From Gymnopus androsaceus JB14 (Eukaryota; Basidiomycota; Agaricomycetes; Agaricales; Omphalotaceae), in contig ML769739.1 in NCBI GenBank assembly GCA_009733575.1, forward strand, positions 1 through 64,000: DNA of 64,000 bases, written 5' to 3'. Shown piece after piece: positions 23,801-35,003 of this stretch. The notes under the pieces were generated by a model that had not been told where the DNA came from, searched no databases, and saw only the letters and a program-made list of their open reading frames with translations. Each line of letters begins with the position of its first letter. The stretch's first letter is position 1. Made by a program: the position numbers and the translations under genes.

Positions 23801-26319
23801 GACGGGGGTCATAACTCTGGCATGAACTTCAAGGAGGGCACTGACCATATGGGCCATGCATGTGATATTGCTGGAGCATTTTCATGTCAACCCGATCTGA
23901 ATCCTGGCCTCCGTCGCTTGAAGATGGACTGTACATGTCATTTGGATCATTTGACAAGAGAGAGCTTTGGTAAATCTGACTTTGTTGTTGGGCACTGTCA
24001 TATTGCTTCCATGTACACGGAAGCTACTTTATGGGCTAAAGAGATCCTCACGAGAGTTGGTAAACTCCCAGCAGGTGCTTATGACTTCAACAGCATTTTT
24101 AGTGACACTTCAATCGACCTTATGCATATCTTTGGTCAAGGGAGGTACCCAGGCATTGAAGATTTGAATGAAGTGGATTGTTCACTTATCATTTCATATG
24201 ACCATCCCCCAATGACTTCTCCTACTCCCGCTAATCACTCAGCCGTATCCACCACTGATCCCACTTCTATCATTGCCGGTACCTCATCTGCTACCCCAGT
24301 CACCAATGTTCCTGATTTCTCCAATGTCGAGGATGATCTCAGCGAACAACTAGAAGACTTTCTCGAGGACACTGAACTATCACTCAAATTGCCAAGTGGT
24401 CCAGGAATACGCCCAGATGACTTTCTGTTTGTTCCAGATGCTGGATGGAAACATAAAGCATCAATCTGCTGTCTTTACATTTCACCTAATACTGGATCCA
24501 TCGATAAATCTCACGAACTGTTGAAATGAGTACAGATCTTCTCGAAGGCTGAGAGATTGAAAGCTGACCTTAACTTGGAGAATATCACCAGTGGGGAGAA
24601 ACAAGCTCTTGTTGGTGACATCATCCTTGTTATTATTTGGTCCACGCGACATTTCAGTCTTGCAGTTTTACGCTGTACTGGAATTAACAAGAATGGTGTA
24701 AACCATAATGCTGTTCTCAAAGCCACAATGCGTAACAAGAACTCAAACACCAAACTCACGGGCCAAATCATGCTCATGCATAGTCACATTGAGTGTTCAT
24801 CTGAGCAGAGTTTAGAGATGGTTAGCTGGATTTGGACAGGCAGATTTGCACTCTGTAAGTCCAAGATGGCCGGTACCGGTGTTCTTACAGATTAAGCACT
24901 TGTTGTATGCTTCCCAGGTCATATCTGCGAGGCAGTTTCCCCTACCCATGTGTCAGCGGAGAAATACTTGGTTGAAGAAGCAAGAAATCATGTCAATGCA
25001 TCTGGTATTACCTATCTGCTTGACAGCGGTGCACTTTCTGCGCTTATCACTGTTCTATGGCAACACGTTCAAGATGCTGGTATTGCTTTAAAGGATTTGC
25101 CGACTGTCTTGGGTGGATCAAGTGAAATGACTACTGATTTTCCGTATCTTTTTAATGGTAAGCTAGTATCTACATGGTCTTTTGACATTCAAGTAACAAT
25201 TTACTAGGTGAACCAGCTCTTGTTTGTGTTGAAGCAACGAATATGCTAGAAACCAGTACAGTGCGGAATCACTGCTTGAACTGTGGAAAAACAACATCGA
25301 AGATCAAGGAGACATGTATACGAGCTCATATGGGCAATCACCTTCTTCGAGCTCAGTGCAATATTCCTGAACCAGTCGCTTTTGAAGTCATTCAACCGGT
25401 AAGTACATTTAATACACCTCGGCTGCCAGTTTATTCAAATTTATTCTAGCTTGGCAAGAGCATGCCTTGTGGTTTCTGCGGTTTGTCTGGACAAGACTGC
25501 TGCAAGGTGACGTTGAGTACAACGAGGAGCTCATCATGGAAGCTGTCAATGCAATGTCCCTTTCAGCATGCCATTGTGTATAATGCTGTGCGCAACAGAT
25601 TGCATCAGGAAAAATGGTCTGGGCCAAGGATAGCCTAGGTAACCTAAGCCTCCTAGGTTATAGGGGCTGGACTTGGGATGGCCTAGGCAGCCTAGGCCTC
25701 CTAGGTTACCTAGGACTATCTCAGGCTGCCTGAGGTTTCCCCAGGGTTCTTCCAGGTTTCCTCAGGTTTTCTCAGGTTTCTCAGGTTTTCTCAGGTTTTC
25801 TCAGGTGACTCAGGTTATCAAAAGTCCACCCCCTAATTCCTAGGTCATCCTAAAGGAACCTAGGCAACCTAGGTGGCCTAGGTGGCCTAGGTGTCTTTGA
25901 GTTACCTTGAGGTTAACTTCAGGCCATCCAAGGCCCAAACAGTTTTTCCTGATGTGAACACTACACCCTGCTGCAATATTCCTATTATCTGTCCACTATG
26001 TCAGCCCCTTGACAAAATTCAAGGTGCATGAGCCTACGAAGCAGTCTGGTTGTACAACTGGTCCGAGCATGCAGCCAGTAAGCATGCCAAATATGCTAGT
26101 CCCCGCAATCCTTCAGGAATACCCCTTCCTTATCGAACCTGGAAGCATGTTGAAATTCTCCCTTCTGAATATACTGCCATTGGCCTTCCTGTTCCCTCTT
26201 TTTCAGGCTTTGTTGCTCCAACTGCAGAGGAGCTTGAAGAAACTCTCATTCGTGGCACCAAACGGCGGGCTACAGCTGCGGATTCAAGTAAACCAAAGCG
26301 AGGGAAGTCAAAATGTTAG
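20813..26319 (+). pseudogene. candidate transposase of an uncharacterised Agaricomycete family
   Basis: After a Ser/Thr/Asn-rich N-terminus (20813 onward) comes CPGCSLSV..HTLFRHFG..PC, a likely zinc finger. Later come CTHC, the block LINEIAINE, CVGGLCWKHG, SIATDGASIRRAAGYH (Asp codon 23039-23041), ITLDFDYKHILK (Asp codon 23183-23185), a 51-bp intron (23205-23255), ICTLLRQK, and a long alpha-helical region with NQLYGDIQTMVKKAVF. The C-terminus has LNCGKTTSKIKE..H..NHLL, PCGFCGLSG and CPLC zinc-binding motifs and a basic end. The order Asp block, DGAS, DFDYKH, then ICTLL matches the layout of P-element and THAP9 transposases (D, D, DxxH-K). Stops at 21539, 22667, 22676, 24527 and 24893 and frame breaks near 21740-21900 and 22200 make it non-coding now. 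I know relatives only as unannotated hypotheticals. Confidence 0.7.
25603..25954. mobile_element. CCTAGG-rich MITE nested in the transposase gene
   Basis: Terminal inverted repeats CATCAGGAAAAA..GGGCC of 23 bp bound 352 bp of CCTAGG and CTCAGG iterations. It interrupts the C-terminal coding of the transposase-like gene: PCGFCGLSG and NAVRNRL lie to the left, and CCNIPIICPLC continues to the right. I found no target duplication. A truncated relative lies at 4593-4754. Confidence 0.75.
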
Positions 26320-26591
26320 TTAGAGCTATATAATGTTGTATAATACACTACGAATATGCTACTTTATGAACAAAATTATGAGGTTACTACTTTTTACGGC
26401 TGCGGCTATGATCGGACCTAAGCACCAAACGGACCGGGGTAGGTACCTAGGTACCCCAAATTCTTCCAGGCATGATGTCAAAAATTTCACAGCCGCATGC
26501 CTCTTGGTTCAAGTGATCTAGCAACCAGATGCCATTGATGACCAATGCCCCCAGTGTCAGCAGCCAATAGACACTGATTCTCATTGAAAAT

Positions 26592-28869
26592 TGTTGGAAC
26601 TCATCCTTTTTGGATTGCATCTAGCTTAGTCATCCACTTACACAGTCACCTCATCCTAGCTAGTCCATACTTGATCCAATACTTTCATCTGTATTCCAGC
26701 CGTATTTCCCTAGAGACTCTGTGTCTTTCCTGTATTCCTTAGTCCAACAGGTTATGGCCTCCTTATTTGTCTAGGTCTGAGTCATTTTTCACAGAAAAAG
26801 TCTTTTTAGGGCTGGATTGATATCTGTACCTTTGGATAACCTTTTTCTGCATTCTCATCTTTTGCGGACCGGTTCAGGCCTTTCCTGGCAGGCACTTCAT
26901 TTTCATTTTCCTTGCAGCGCCGTATTCTCAACAAACTTATTTGCACCATTGCACATACTGCTACCCTGGTGTGTCCTGGTAGTCAACTACTACCCTTTTA
27001 CACAGCTAGGCTGCTTTAGCCCTAGTATACCAGCTCATTGATCATTCTGCCACACTCCAAATCTCAACCTTGTCCTTCCAATTACTTGCATGCTAATTCT
27101 ACGCACTCCTCATTCATTATGGCTCATTGTATAAAACCAAATTGCCATCCTGGTCATACACCATTTAGTAGCCCGCTGCCACCAGTTCAATCATGCCTCC
27201 TCTTCCATAGCCTCATTGAGTGCCACATGATCCATGATTGCAGTCTCTTCCACAAGTACACTCCATTACAAGAGACTATTGTCTTGCCTGATGGTTCAAA
27301 ACTTGAAGCTCATGGCCATGGTGATGTCATTATCTGCGTTAAGGCAAATTGGAAGAAGGATTCATTTACGCTTACACTGGCTTCTTGTTGGCATGTACCT
27401 GGTATTCCTTCTGACTTATTCTCTGTTTCATGAGCACTTTCTTATCATTGGTCTGTGATGTTTTCTTGTTTCCCCTATTTTACGCAAAGCAGAACCTTCT
27501 TTACCAAAGTATTTGCCATTAATTCATACTGGTATGCTCTTTTACTTATTTTGTGAATTTTTTTCTCCCTCTCCACCTTCTGAAGCTCCCATCATTGTTA
27601 TGAATGCCATTGCTTCTGACTCTTTTTGCCACTCTCATTCTCCTTCACCTTCACATTTTTCTTATGGTTCTGTTGAATCCTTTCATTCTCAATCTTTTGG
27701 TGATAATTCTGATATATTTTCAGAACATTCTAGTTATTCTTTAGTTGATGGTGATTCAGACTGACCTTGTCCCAACTCTCCCTCTTCCTCTCCACATATT
27801 TCTTCATATTCTGATTACTCTCAGCCTTGCTCTGAGTATTATTCTGAATTTTCTGATGTTCCTGATGTTTTGGAAGGGGATGATTCTTATGGGGGTGAAG
27901 ATTTTAGTTCTTGTGCTTCTCCTGTTTCATCAGATGTTTCACACGGGGGTGATGTTTCTCAACCTTCCCAGCCTACTTCTGCACCCCAGGTATTTGCTAA
28001 TTTTCTTGATGATGATGACTGGGATCTTCCACCAAGGCTTTCTCACCCTTATTATGCTCCAAATCTTCTCCCATTGAACACTCAAGTTTCATATCCACTC
28101 ACTGCTTACACTGCTCTATTGCACCCACCTTCTTACTCTGTCCCATCCTATCCACAGGCTATACAGCCTCACTCTGCACAATTGCAACCACCTGCTTATT
28201 ATATACCTTTACAACATTCCATTCCTTACTCTTCACAACCCCACTTTGTCCCCCCTCCCACTGCTGTGAATTATCCACTGCCACCTTTTACTTATCCTGC
28301 TCATCCTCCAAAAACTTCCAGTCAAATCTGTTCATTTCTCTCCTTCAGCTCAGGTTATTAATTACTCAGCACCAACTCCTTATTATTCTGTCCCAGAGCT
28401 TGTTGCCCATTCATCTCCCAACTGTTATTCTATGCTTTTAGCTCCTCCTGATCCTCCACCATCTTACATTCCCACTCTCCTGCATCCTCCTCATGATTCA
28501 TCTAGGCTTTTACCAATTCATGGTACTAACTGAGCAAATTGTCCTCCTTCTCGTCCACCTAATCCACTTCGCATCCTTGACCACTACATTCCAGTTCATT
28601 GATTCTCAATTATGGGGGTGTATTCTTCCAGTTATCTTACCTTCTTGTTGTTTCTTGTTGTCCCAGGACTACTTTCTGTGTAGTTTCTTCCATTGTATGA
28701 TGCAGGGGGTGTGTTGGAACTCATCCTTTTTGGGTTGCATCTAGCTTAGTCATCCACTTACACAGTCACGTTGTCCTAGCTAGTCCATACTTGATCCGAT
28801 ACTTTCATCTGTATTCCAGCCGTATTTCCCTAGAGACTCCGTTTCTTTCCTGTATTCCTTAGTCCAACA
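26592..28869 (+). mobile_element. short LTR retrotransposon, Copia-like, TSD AAAAT
   Basis: Two 158-bp LTRs (26592-26749 and 28712-28869) start TGTTGGA and end TCCAACA and differ at about seven sites. Both flanks carry AAAAT (26587-26591 and 28870-28874). A G-rich polypurine tract (gcagggggtg) abuts the 3' LTR. At 2.28 kb the element is far too short for a full Copia polyprotein. Confidence 0.88.
27119..28361 (+). pseudogene. internal coding remnants of the LTR element
   Basis: The frame at 27119-27433 carries VLPDGSKLEAHGHGDVII and CWHVPGIPSDLFSVS, the segment between the aspartic protease and the pre-integrase region of Copia-type polyproteins. The second frame (27513-28361) is Ser/Pro/Tyr-rich with one TGA near 27762 and no known domain. 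Integrase core, reverse transcriptase and RNase H are missing. The element must have depended on proteins made elsewhere. Confidence 0.6.
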
Positions 28870-28874
28870 AAAAT

Positions 28875-29901
28875 ACTTAGTCCCAATATGTTGTAGACTA
28901 CAAGACTGACAAGACCAACATGTAAGAGCTTTGCCACTTGGCACCCCTGTCCTAATTAATTGTATCATTCAGCATCTACACTTGAAGTGTGTCTGGTCCT
29001 TCAAACACAGAATCCCTCAGCTTCACATTCGTTCCTCAGTTCTGGGGCCCCACGTTCGCCAATTTGTTCAGTTCAGCCACTAACGTACCTTGGGATAAGC
29101 TGACGTATTCAGAGGAGCAATGGCAGCAATGAAAACGATAAAATTGCATTGATGCATGCTGCCTCTCCCAAGCTTCCCCGTTATGTACCACGAGCTCCCT
29201 CTATGTCACATTGAAATGCACTTATTTTTCAAAATCAATTTTCAATAGCCTCTCTATAAATTGTTTGCTCAACGCCCTTGGGATACTGTCTGGGTGCACT
29301 AATAATCCTGCTCAACGTAGCCAATGCATATAGACTCATGAGCAGCAAATCATCATGAGCAGGGAGGTGCGTTCTGATTCATAAATAGACATCGTAACCA
29401 ATACACAAATCCAAAGGATCTGGATGAGTATACAGTATGACAGGATTAGTTTAAGATAGCAGCAGCAAAGATAGATATCGCATCTAGTGAAGTAATTAAA
29501 TAAGCAATGAGAGGTGGTTGTCGATGGTAGTCCCAATAATTTTGTGCTTCTCCCAGTGGGTAAATGGGTAGATAGGAAGGGATGTTGGTGAATAATGTTT
29601 GTGATCATTGTCAGAAGAGGTAGCTATAATCCTGTTATAGGATTATAGCTACAATGTTGAATTTTGCGAAAGCACAAAGGACACAGCCTATATGTAGTGG
29701 CCAAATAGAAGATTCTCCTTGGCTGATGAGTTTAACGGCTTAGAATTTCACTTTGAGGATTGCAACCTTGGCTGTATCAATAATTTTGTAGAGTGTGAAT
29801 GGAATGAAAGAATTAAGAAAGGTGTGTAAGTAGTCCTGGGCACCTATCACGTCAATTCCCGGTCAGGTAACCTATCTGAGGCTATATGGTTCTACCATAT
29901 C
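28875..29901. other. intergenic, with a 14-bp hairpin
   Basis: A perfect hairpin (gtagctataatcct, 5-nt loop, aggattatagctac) spans 29620-29652. No gene is recognised. Confidence 0.5.
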
Positions 29902-32900
29902 ATGCCAATGCCTCCTGCGCAATTCTATACTGATCCGCACACTAAGCCCTTGCCAACCTCCAACCCAGATACGCCTACTCAAATGGTTGCGTTTCCTTTC
30001 TCATTAGTGAGTGGTTACTTTGTTGAACCTGCATTCGTGGAGGCTGCCAAAGAAGTGAAGAGAAAGTTCATGGTTGTCTCTCCAAAACTTTCTGGATACA
30101 TATCTACCCAACCATCCTGATGGAATGACAACTGCTTCGCTTGCTGCTTTCCTGAAAGTAACCGAGAATACTTATAGAGGAGGCTGGCATGTATCAGCCT
30201 CTGGTCTGTTCTTTTTTCCATCTATCATGAATCCCACCCTAATCCAAGCAGATAGAAGCCTTGAGAATGGCTTCAAGTTGAAGCCATTCCTCAAGGAATT
30301 TTGGGAAATGGTTGATACCTCCAATCCGCCGGACTCCAACTCTGGATTTTTTAATGACCATAAGATCAAACCCAACATTACTGTTTACTTGGACAAAAAG
30401 CCATCCAATGATAGCCTCTGTTGCTCATGCGACATGGAAACATTTATTGAAGTCAAGCTTGACCCAGATTGCGATGGCTTTGGTCTCGATATAGACAAGT
30501 TGGAAAAAGACACAGGCCTTGCACGAGACATGCGTGGACAGCTCATCACCTATCTCAACGCTATGCAAGCATCGCAGTACCGTACTCATGGTTTTAGTGT
30601 GCTCCTTCTCGGGAAAAAATATTGGCTTTTGCACCATACCCACAGTGGTATTGAAATTACAACACCGTTCTCTTACACGACCCAAGGGGGTTCAAATTTT
30701 ATAAAAGATGACCGGACATTGATTTTTTTTTTTGCACCTGGTCAGCGGACTAACTAACTATGTAAGCATTCCTACGCCCATATATGGTATATCATGATAA
30801 GATTTCATCATTGATGGCTCTTTATACACACCTTTTGGACACTGTACCCTCAGTTTGAGCTTTGTTCTTGATTATAATTGACATCCATAGGCTGTAGTGC
30901 ATCCCCATTAATCCTTCTGAAAAACATGATACTACCCATTCATTACAAGTACTGCAAAGCAAGTACAAGGGCTGAGGTGTAGTATGGCTACAGAGTATAC
31001 AAGTAGGGCTCGGCACCGTGACCGTACACTCACGGTTTACGGGTACCGTAATACGGACCGTGACCGTACCGTCTCGAATTTTAGGTGGCCGTAAATTACC
31101 GTCCCGTTTACGGCCGTTACGGCCGTGATACGGTCACCTCGCAAGAGGCAAGAAGCCTGATCGCAGCGATCTGTGAGGACAGGATTCCATGAGCTCTACA
31201 TACTCAATGTTGTAGGTTCAAGTAATTATTAACATTCACACCTGAAAGAGCAACTTTTTCATGTAGCGTGCACGTGCCGGGAATGTTCCGGGCTGGTGCC
31301 GAACCTCCAGCCTTGTTAAATTGGTCTTACCTGGAGCGGATTGAGCATTAGGGTGTTTTTTAATGCTTGGTAGGTGGTCTGGAGGTAAACCTGACAATTT
31401 TGACAATTTTCTTCAGGGACAGCGCCAAGCGCCAGTTTAGCGCCCACACGGTCGTACAATACGGTATACGGTACGGGTATTACGGTCACCGTACCGTATT
31501 GACCAAAACTTGATACGGTCACGGCCGTATTTTTGACGGCCGTACCCGTATACGGTACGGTGCCGAGCCCTATATACAAGTAAGGCTACATACTTATACT
31601 TCAAAGGATGTGAGATCTACTCATTTATGAAACTTCAAGACTGCCAAAAGTGGTCAAAATAGGTCAAATTTTGGGGTGTCAAAAAATTTTTTTTCTGCCT
31701 GAGGGCTGGACTAACTAACCTAGGCCCGGTTGGGCGCTAAATTCTTTGAACCCCTTGACACGACCTCTAGGTACCTTCAAAAATTCTTCTGGCGCCTTTT
31801 ACGCTTCTCCCGCGGTGCATGGCATTGACAATACTTTTGAGACTGCCATCAATCCCCATGCTAGCGATCTTCTCGATCCTCGAGGACAACAACTCTGGAA
31901 AGTCTGCATCAGAAATCGTTTCTTCTTTGTCTCCAGGCCCCTCACTCGCAACCATCATTCTCCTCTTGGTCGTGGTACGCGCTGCTTTGTCGCGGTCGAT
32001 TGCGACACGATGGAATTGTGTGCACTGAAAGATACATGGCGAGTTGCAGGGTACCAGCGCGAAGGCGAGGTCTACCAGTGGCTTCACAAAAACTCTGTCA
32101 GAAACATTGGGAACATCCTCGCTGAGGGTGACGTTGCTGGATCATTGCATTCTTGTGGCTCCTTCGACTCAAATTGGAAATTACCCAGCGACAGTACGAT
32201 TCGTAAGCACATTCACTACCGTATCGTTCTCGACGTCGTCGGGGAGCCTCTCTCTGCTTTCAAGTCCACCTGGGAACTGAATAAAATGATGCTTGACGCT
32301 GTTGAAGGTTAGCTAACCCTTTTCTCTGCAATGATTCATCTCTCATATGTCTCGATCTATGTAGCCCACCATGATGCCGTGGTCAAAGCTGGGATTCATC
32401 ATCATGATATTTCAGAAAGAAACATCATAATAGTCCGCCCGAACAATGCTCCTCCCATTGGCTATCTCATCGACTGGGAATTCTCCAAATATGATGAAGA
32501 CGGGGGACGGGTATACGAAAAAACGGTATGTACTTATCTTACCCAGACTTTTCGTAGTTAATCCCCCGCGGAGCACCTTTCAGTTCATGGCGGCGCGACT
32601 TCTCAGTCCTGATCCTGTGCCCCGAACCCTTGGAGATGATTTAGAATCATTTATGCTGGTGTATCTTTGGATTGCGGCGCTCTACGCTCCGAACAATATG
32701 AATGCAGTCGAGCGTGGTCAAGTGCTAGAGATGTTTGACTCTCGAAATCCCGTTTTCAGAAGATCGTGTATGTCTAGTGGCCACACGACACCTTACAACT
32801 ACCGCCTGCGTTCGACCTTCCTAAGGGCGATTCTCATGAAGTTGATGCATGCTTTCAGCTTCCGCTACTCTGCTCCACTGGAATGGATGGATAACGCCGA

Positions 32901-33036
32901 GGAGCACTACCAGAACGCGCAGAAAGTCGAGACGCATGATTTCATGATTCAAGCTCTGCAGGAAGGTTTGAGGAACGAAGAGTGGAAAGCGATTGCAGAT
33001 CATGCAGAGGAGCAGAAGTGGACTGATCAGGGATAG
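29902..33036 (+). pseudogene. FunK1-type protein kinase, interrupted by a MITE
   Basis: FunK1 proteins are fungal kinases expanded in multicellular basidiomycetes. The N-terminal half (29902-30757) has FYTDPHTKPL, EVKRKF, a one-base shift near 30075, then FLDTYLPNHP, ITVYLDKKPSND, METFIEVK and QLITYLNAMQASQYRTHGF. The kinase half (31746-33036) has FFVSRPLT, LGRGTRCFVAVD, LCALKDTWRVAGYQREGEVY, an intron at 32308-32364, the catalytic loop IHHHDISERN (Asp codon 32406-32408), the metal-binding LIDWEFSK and the P+1 string TFQFMAARLL. About 990 bp between the halves include hAT MITE 3. The splice after YEKT cannot be joined in frame without a shift. The conserved catalytic residues suggest recent loss. 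Confidence 0.8.
31004..31572. mobile_element. hAT-like MITE 3 (ACGGCCGT/GTACCGT type)
   Basis: The ends TAGGGCTCGGCACCGTGAC and, inverted, TAGGGCTCGGCACCGTACC bound 569 bp, flanked by the exact 8-bp duplication TATACAAG (30996-31003 and 31573-31580). Subterminal regions are iterated ccgtacc, acggccgta and accgtgac motifs. It sits between the two halves of the FunK1 gene. Confidence 0.88.
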
Positions 33037-33196
33037 CAAGAAGAAGCGCAAGTCAGGCAGCGTAGAGCATGACGAGGTATTCGCGAAGAGAAAGAAGTAT
33101 CAGGCTAAACAAGGACCGATTCAGGAGCTATTGTACCATTTTTCCATAAAGAATGTTAACTCGAGTTTTTCTACGCCCACATAGGTACGAAATTGC

Positions 33197-33229
33197 GCGA
33201 CTAATGAACTCTGATTGTTCATTAGTCGC
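33197..33229. terminator. 13-bp perfect hairpin downstream of the FunK1 reading frame
   Basis: gcgactaatgaac, a 7-nt loop and gttcattagtcgc form a perfect stem, 160 bp past the last kinase codon. It could act in the 3' UTR or be a repeat remnant; nothing decides between these. Confidence 0.3.
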
Positions 33230-33436
33230 CCAAGTCGATTGAACGCCGTATAAAGCGACCAAAAAGTACCAACATAGGCAGGTTTGGCCCAGGTTTATTG
33301 GAAAGGCAGCGGTTAGGTCACCATGTCCTGTACCGAGAAGGTATACGCAGGCGATCGGGCTGATCAGATACTTAGTTTCTCTGTCGTAGATGCCAAGTAA
33401 AAGGTATATTCAGTTTACAGACTCCGTACCAGATAC

Positions 33437-34251
33437 TCATTGCTTGACGCCGCTGGCCACAGCAACTCTCCGTCGCTTGTTTCCGCGTCTAATTTCCCCC
33501 AAATCAGCTTCAATCTCCGTCTCCTTCGACGCGCTCAGCATCGCGAGACTCTTCCCCAGACCCCCAATAGCTTGACTCTGATGAGTGCCACTACCTTTGG
33601 GTCTCCGTCGACCGCCTGACGGGTTAGCACTGGCGGTAGTATTGCTAACAGCAACTCCGCCACCAACAGGTATAGTTGTGGATGTTAGAGGAAGGGGAAA
33701 AGGTGAAGGAATTTCGTCAACGGAAAGCGAGTGAGGATTTAGGAAAGGACCGGAGGTGATGGGAAGACTGCTGATGGCGCCTGGTGTGGCATTTAATGCT
33801 GCAGATCCCGGTGCTCCGAGGGGTGTAGGCGGAGGAGAGGTACCAATCTTGTTGCGTAACTTTCGAGTGATATGAGGTCTAGTCTGAGAGTCCATTGTGA
33901 CATCTACATACGTTCAAGTGTGAGTGTTAAAGTTAAGAAAAAAGAATAAAACAAACCGGCAGAGGTTCCTTCGCCTTCCTTCTCTTCCCTTGCTCGTCTT
34001 CTGCGTTCCTCGATACCTTCCATTAGACGTTCCCGTACGCGATCCCTACCTTTCTTCCATTCATCCTCGACTCTATGTCTCTCTTCCTCATAAGCTGTCT
34101 GTGCACGCTCTAAACCATACGCTTCTTCCAGCTCGTACTGATGCAGCAGAGCAGAGCGTTCAATGGAGATGGGAAGAAGCCGAACGTTGTAAATTGGCAT
34201 AGCATCTGGTTTCGTCGATAATCCAACTGTTGTGGTTATTAGAGCGTTCAT
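33437..34251 (-). CDS. Sds3-like subunit of a Sin3/HDAC corepressor complex
   Basis: Two exons, 33957-34251 and 33437-33903, join across a 53-bp intron (GTTTGT..GTAG) in phase. The first holds a long charged coiled coil (ALLHQYELEEAYGLERAQTA, then YEEERHRVEDEWKKGRDRVRE and RLMEGIEERRRRAREEKEGEG), the pattern of the Sds3/BRMS1 family. The second begins TRPHITRKLRNK and continues with a Pro/Ser/Thr-rich linker and a basic end (GNKRRRVAVASG). In the family this protein scaffolds the Rpd3/Sin3 histone deacetylase in the nucleus. The usual N-terminal helix is not found; either an upstream exon was missed or the gene is truncated. The start at 34251 is therefore provisional. Confidence 0.65.
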
Positions 34252-34951
34252 GTTCTCTGTGTAATGTCTGCCACTGTATAACTTGTCAGATTGGAGATTG
34301 GAATCGAAATAACATTAGGCCACTAACTCATCTCTGCGGTCACTTATTTCTTTTCCTACTTTTCCAGAAAGATCCTTTCTTCTCTTTTCTTTTTTCCCCT
34401 CATCGAAAGGTACTGGATTAAATGACAGTTTTCAGAGCTCTTCCTTCGAAAGGCGGGGTTTATAACTTGCCATGAGATTTTGATGGTCCAGCGAAGGATG
34501 TTGGATGGTGATTGGGATATGAAAAGTTCATTTCCAAGGATACTCGTTAGAGACGATGACAGCGAGAGGAGAAGAATGAAAGCCTGCGACCGGTCCGTTC
34601 ACAACCGGAACGCTTTGACCAGGTTTGGCGCCCTCGCACAGTGGTTGATCAAATACTTTAAACACAGGTTAAGTTAGGTTTATCACCGGCTTGCAAGAGC
34701 TAATGCGCGGATCCAAGAACTCGATGTGCCTACAATCAACTTGGGACCAACCCATCGCGGTCACAGGAAACTATACATTTCTTATTTAATCATCAGATGC
34801 TTTATTCCGCATGCCACGCGTCTCATTATTCAGTTGAAATCTTCCCTCCCGGTGAAATGCTTGGATCTATCTACGCGTTAGTCAACAAACCTCGCTAAAT
34901 ACTCGGGTCATTCGGGTATCCTTGCCTGACACGTACAGGGCAATGGTACAA
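34252..34951. other. intergenic between Sds3-like and GH47 genes
   Basis: A possible divergent promoter region. It contains CT-rich tracts (34370-34400) and no recognised coding. Confidence 0.4.
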
Positions 34952-34959
34952 TATATAAA
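34952..34959 (+). promoter_or_regulatory. TATA box of the GH47 gene
   Basis: TATATAAA lies 45 bp upstream of the ATG at 35004, in the same orientation, with a CT-rich leader between them. Confidence 0.6.
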
Positions 34960-35003
34960 TCACCATCCTCTCTTCTTCACTTCCGTCTATCCTCGCTGGC
35001 ACT

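Larger units (their letters stand above)
20451..26506 (+). mobile_element. 6.06-kb DNA transposon with TIRs and 8-bp TSD (candidate P-like)
   Basis: The left end CGAGAGGCATGCGG and the right end, inverted CAAGAGGCATGCGG, are followed by further matching blocks (GAAAT, GACAT, ATGCC and, farther in, GGTACCTACCC). The element is flanked by an exact 8-bp duplication GTTCAAGT (20443-20450 and 26507-26514). It carries one long decayed gene on the plus strand and a 352-bp nested MITE near the 3' end. An 8-bp duplication is made by P, hAT and some Merlin elements. The encoded protein lacks the hAT C-terminal dimerisation motif that I would expect and has P/THAP9-like Asp motifs. Confidence 0.8.

Noticed and set aside
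32993..33184. Lys/Arg-rich frame overlapping the kinase end
   Set aside because: It could be the original C-terminus in a shifted frame, but nothing independent supports it; left out as a gene.
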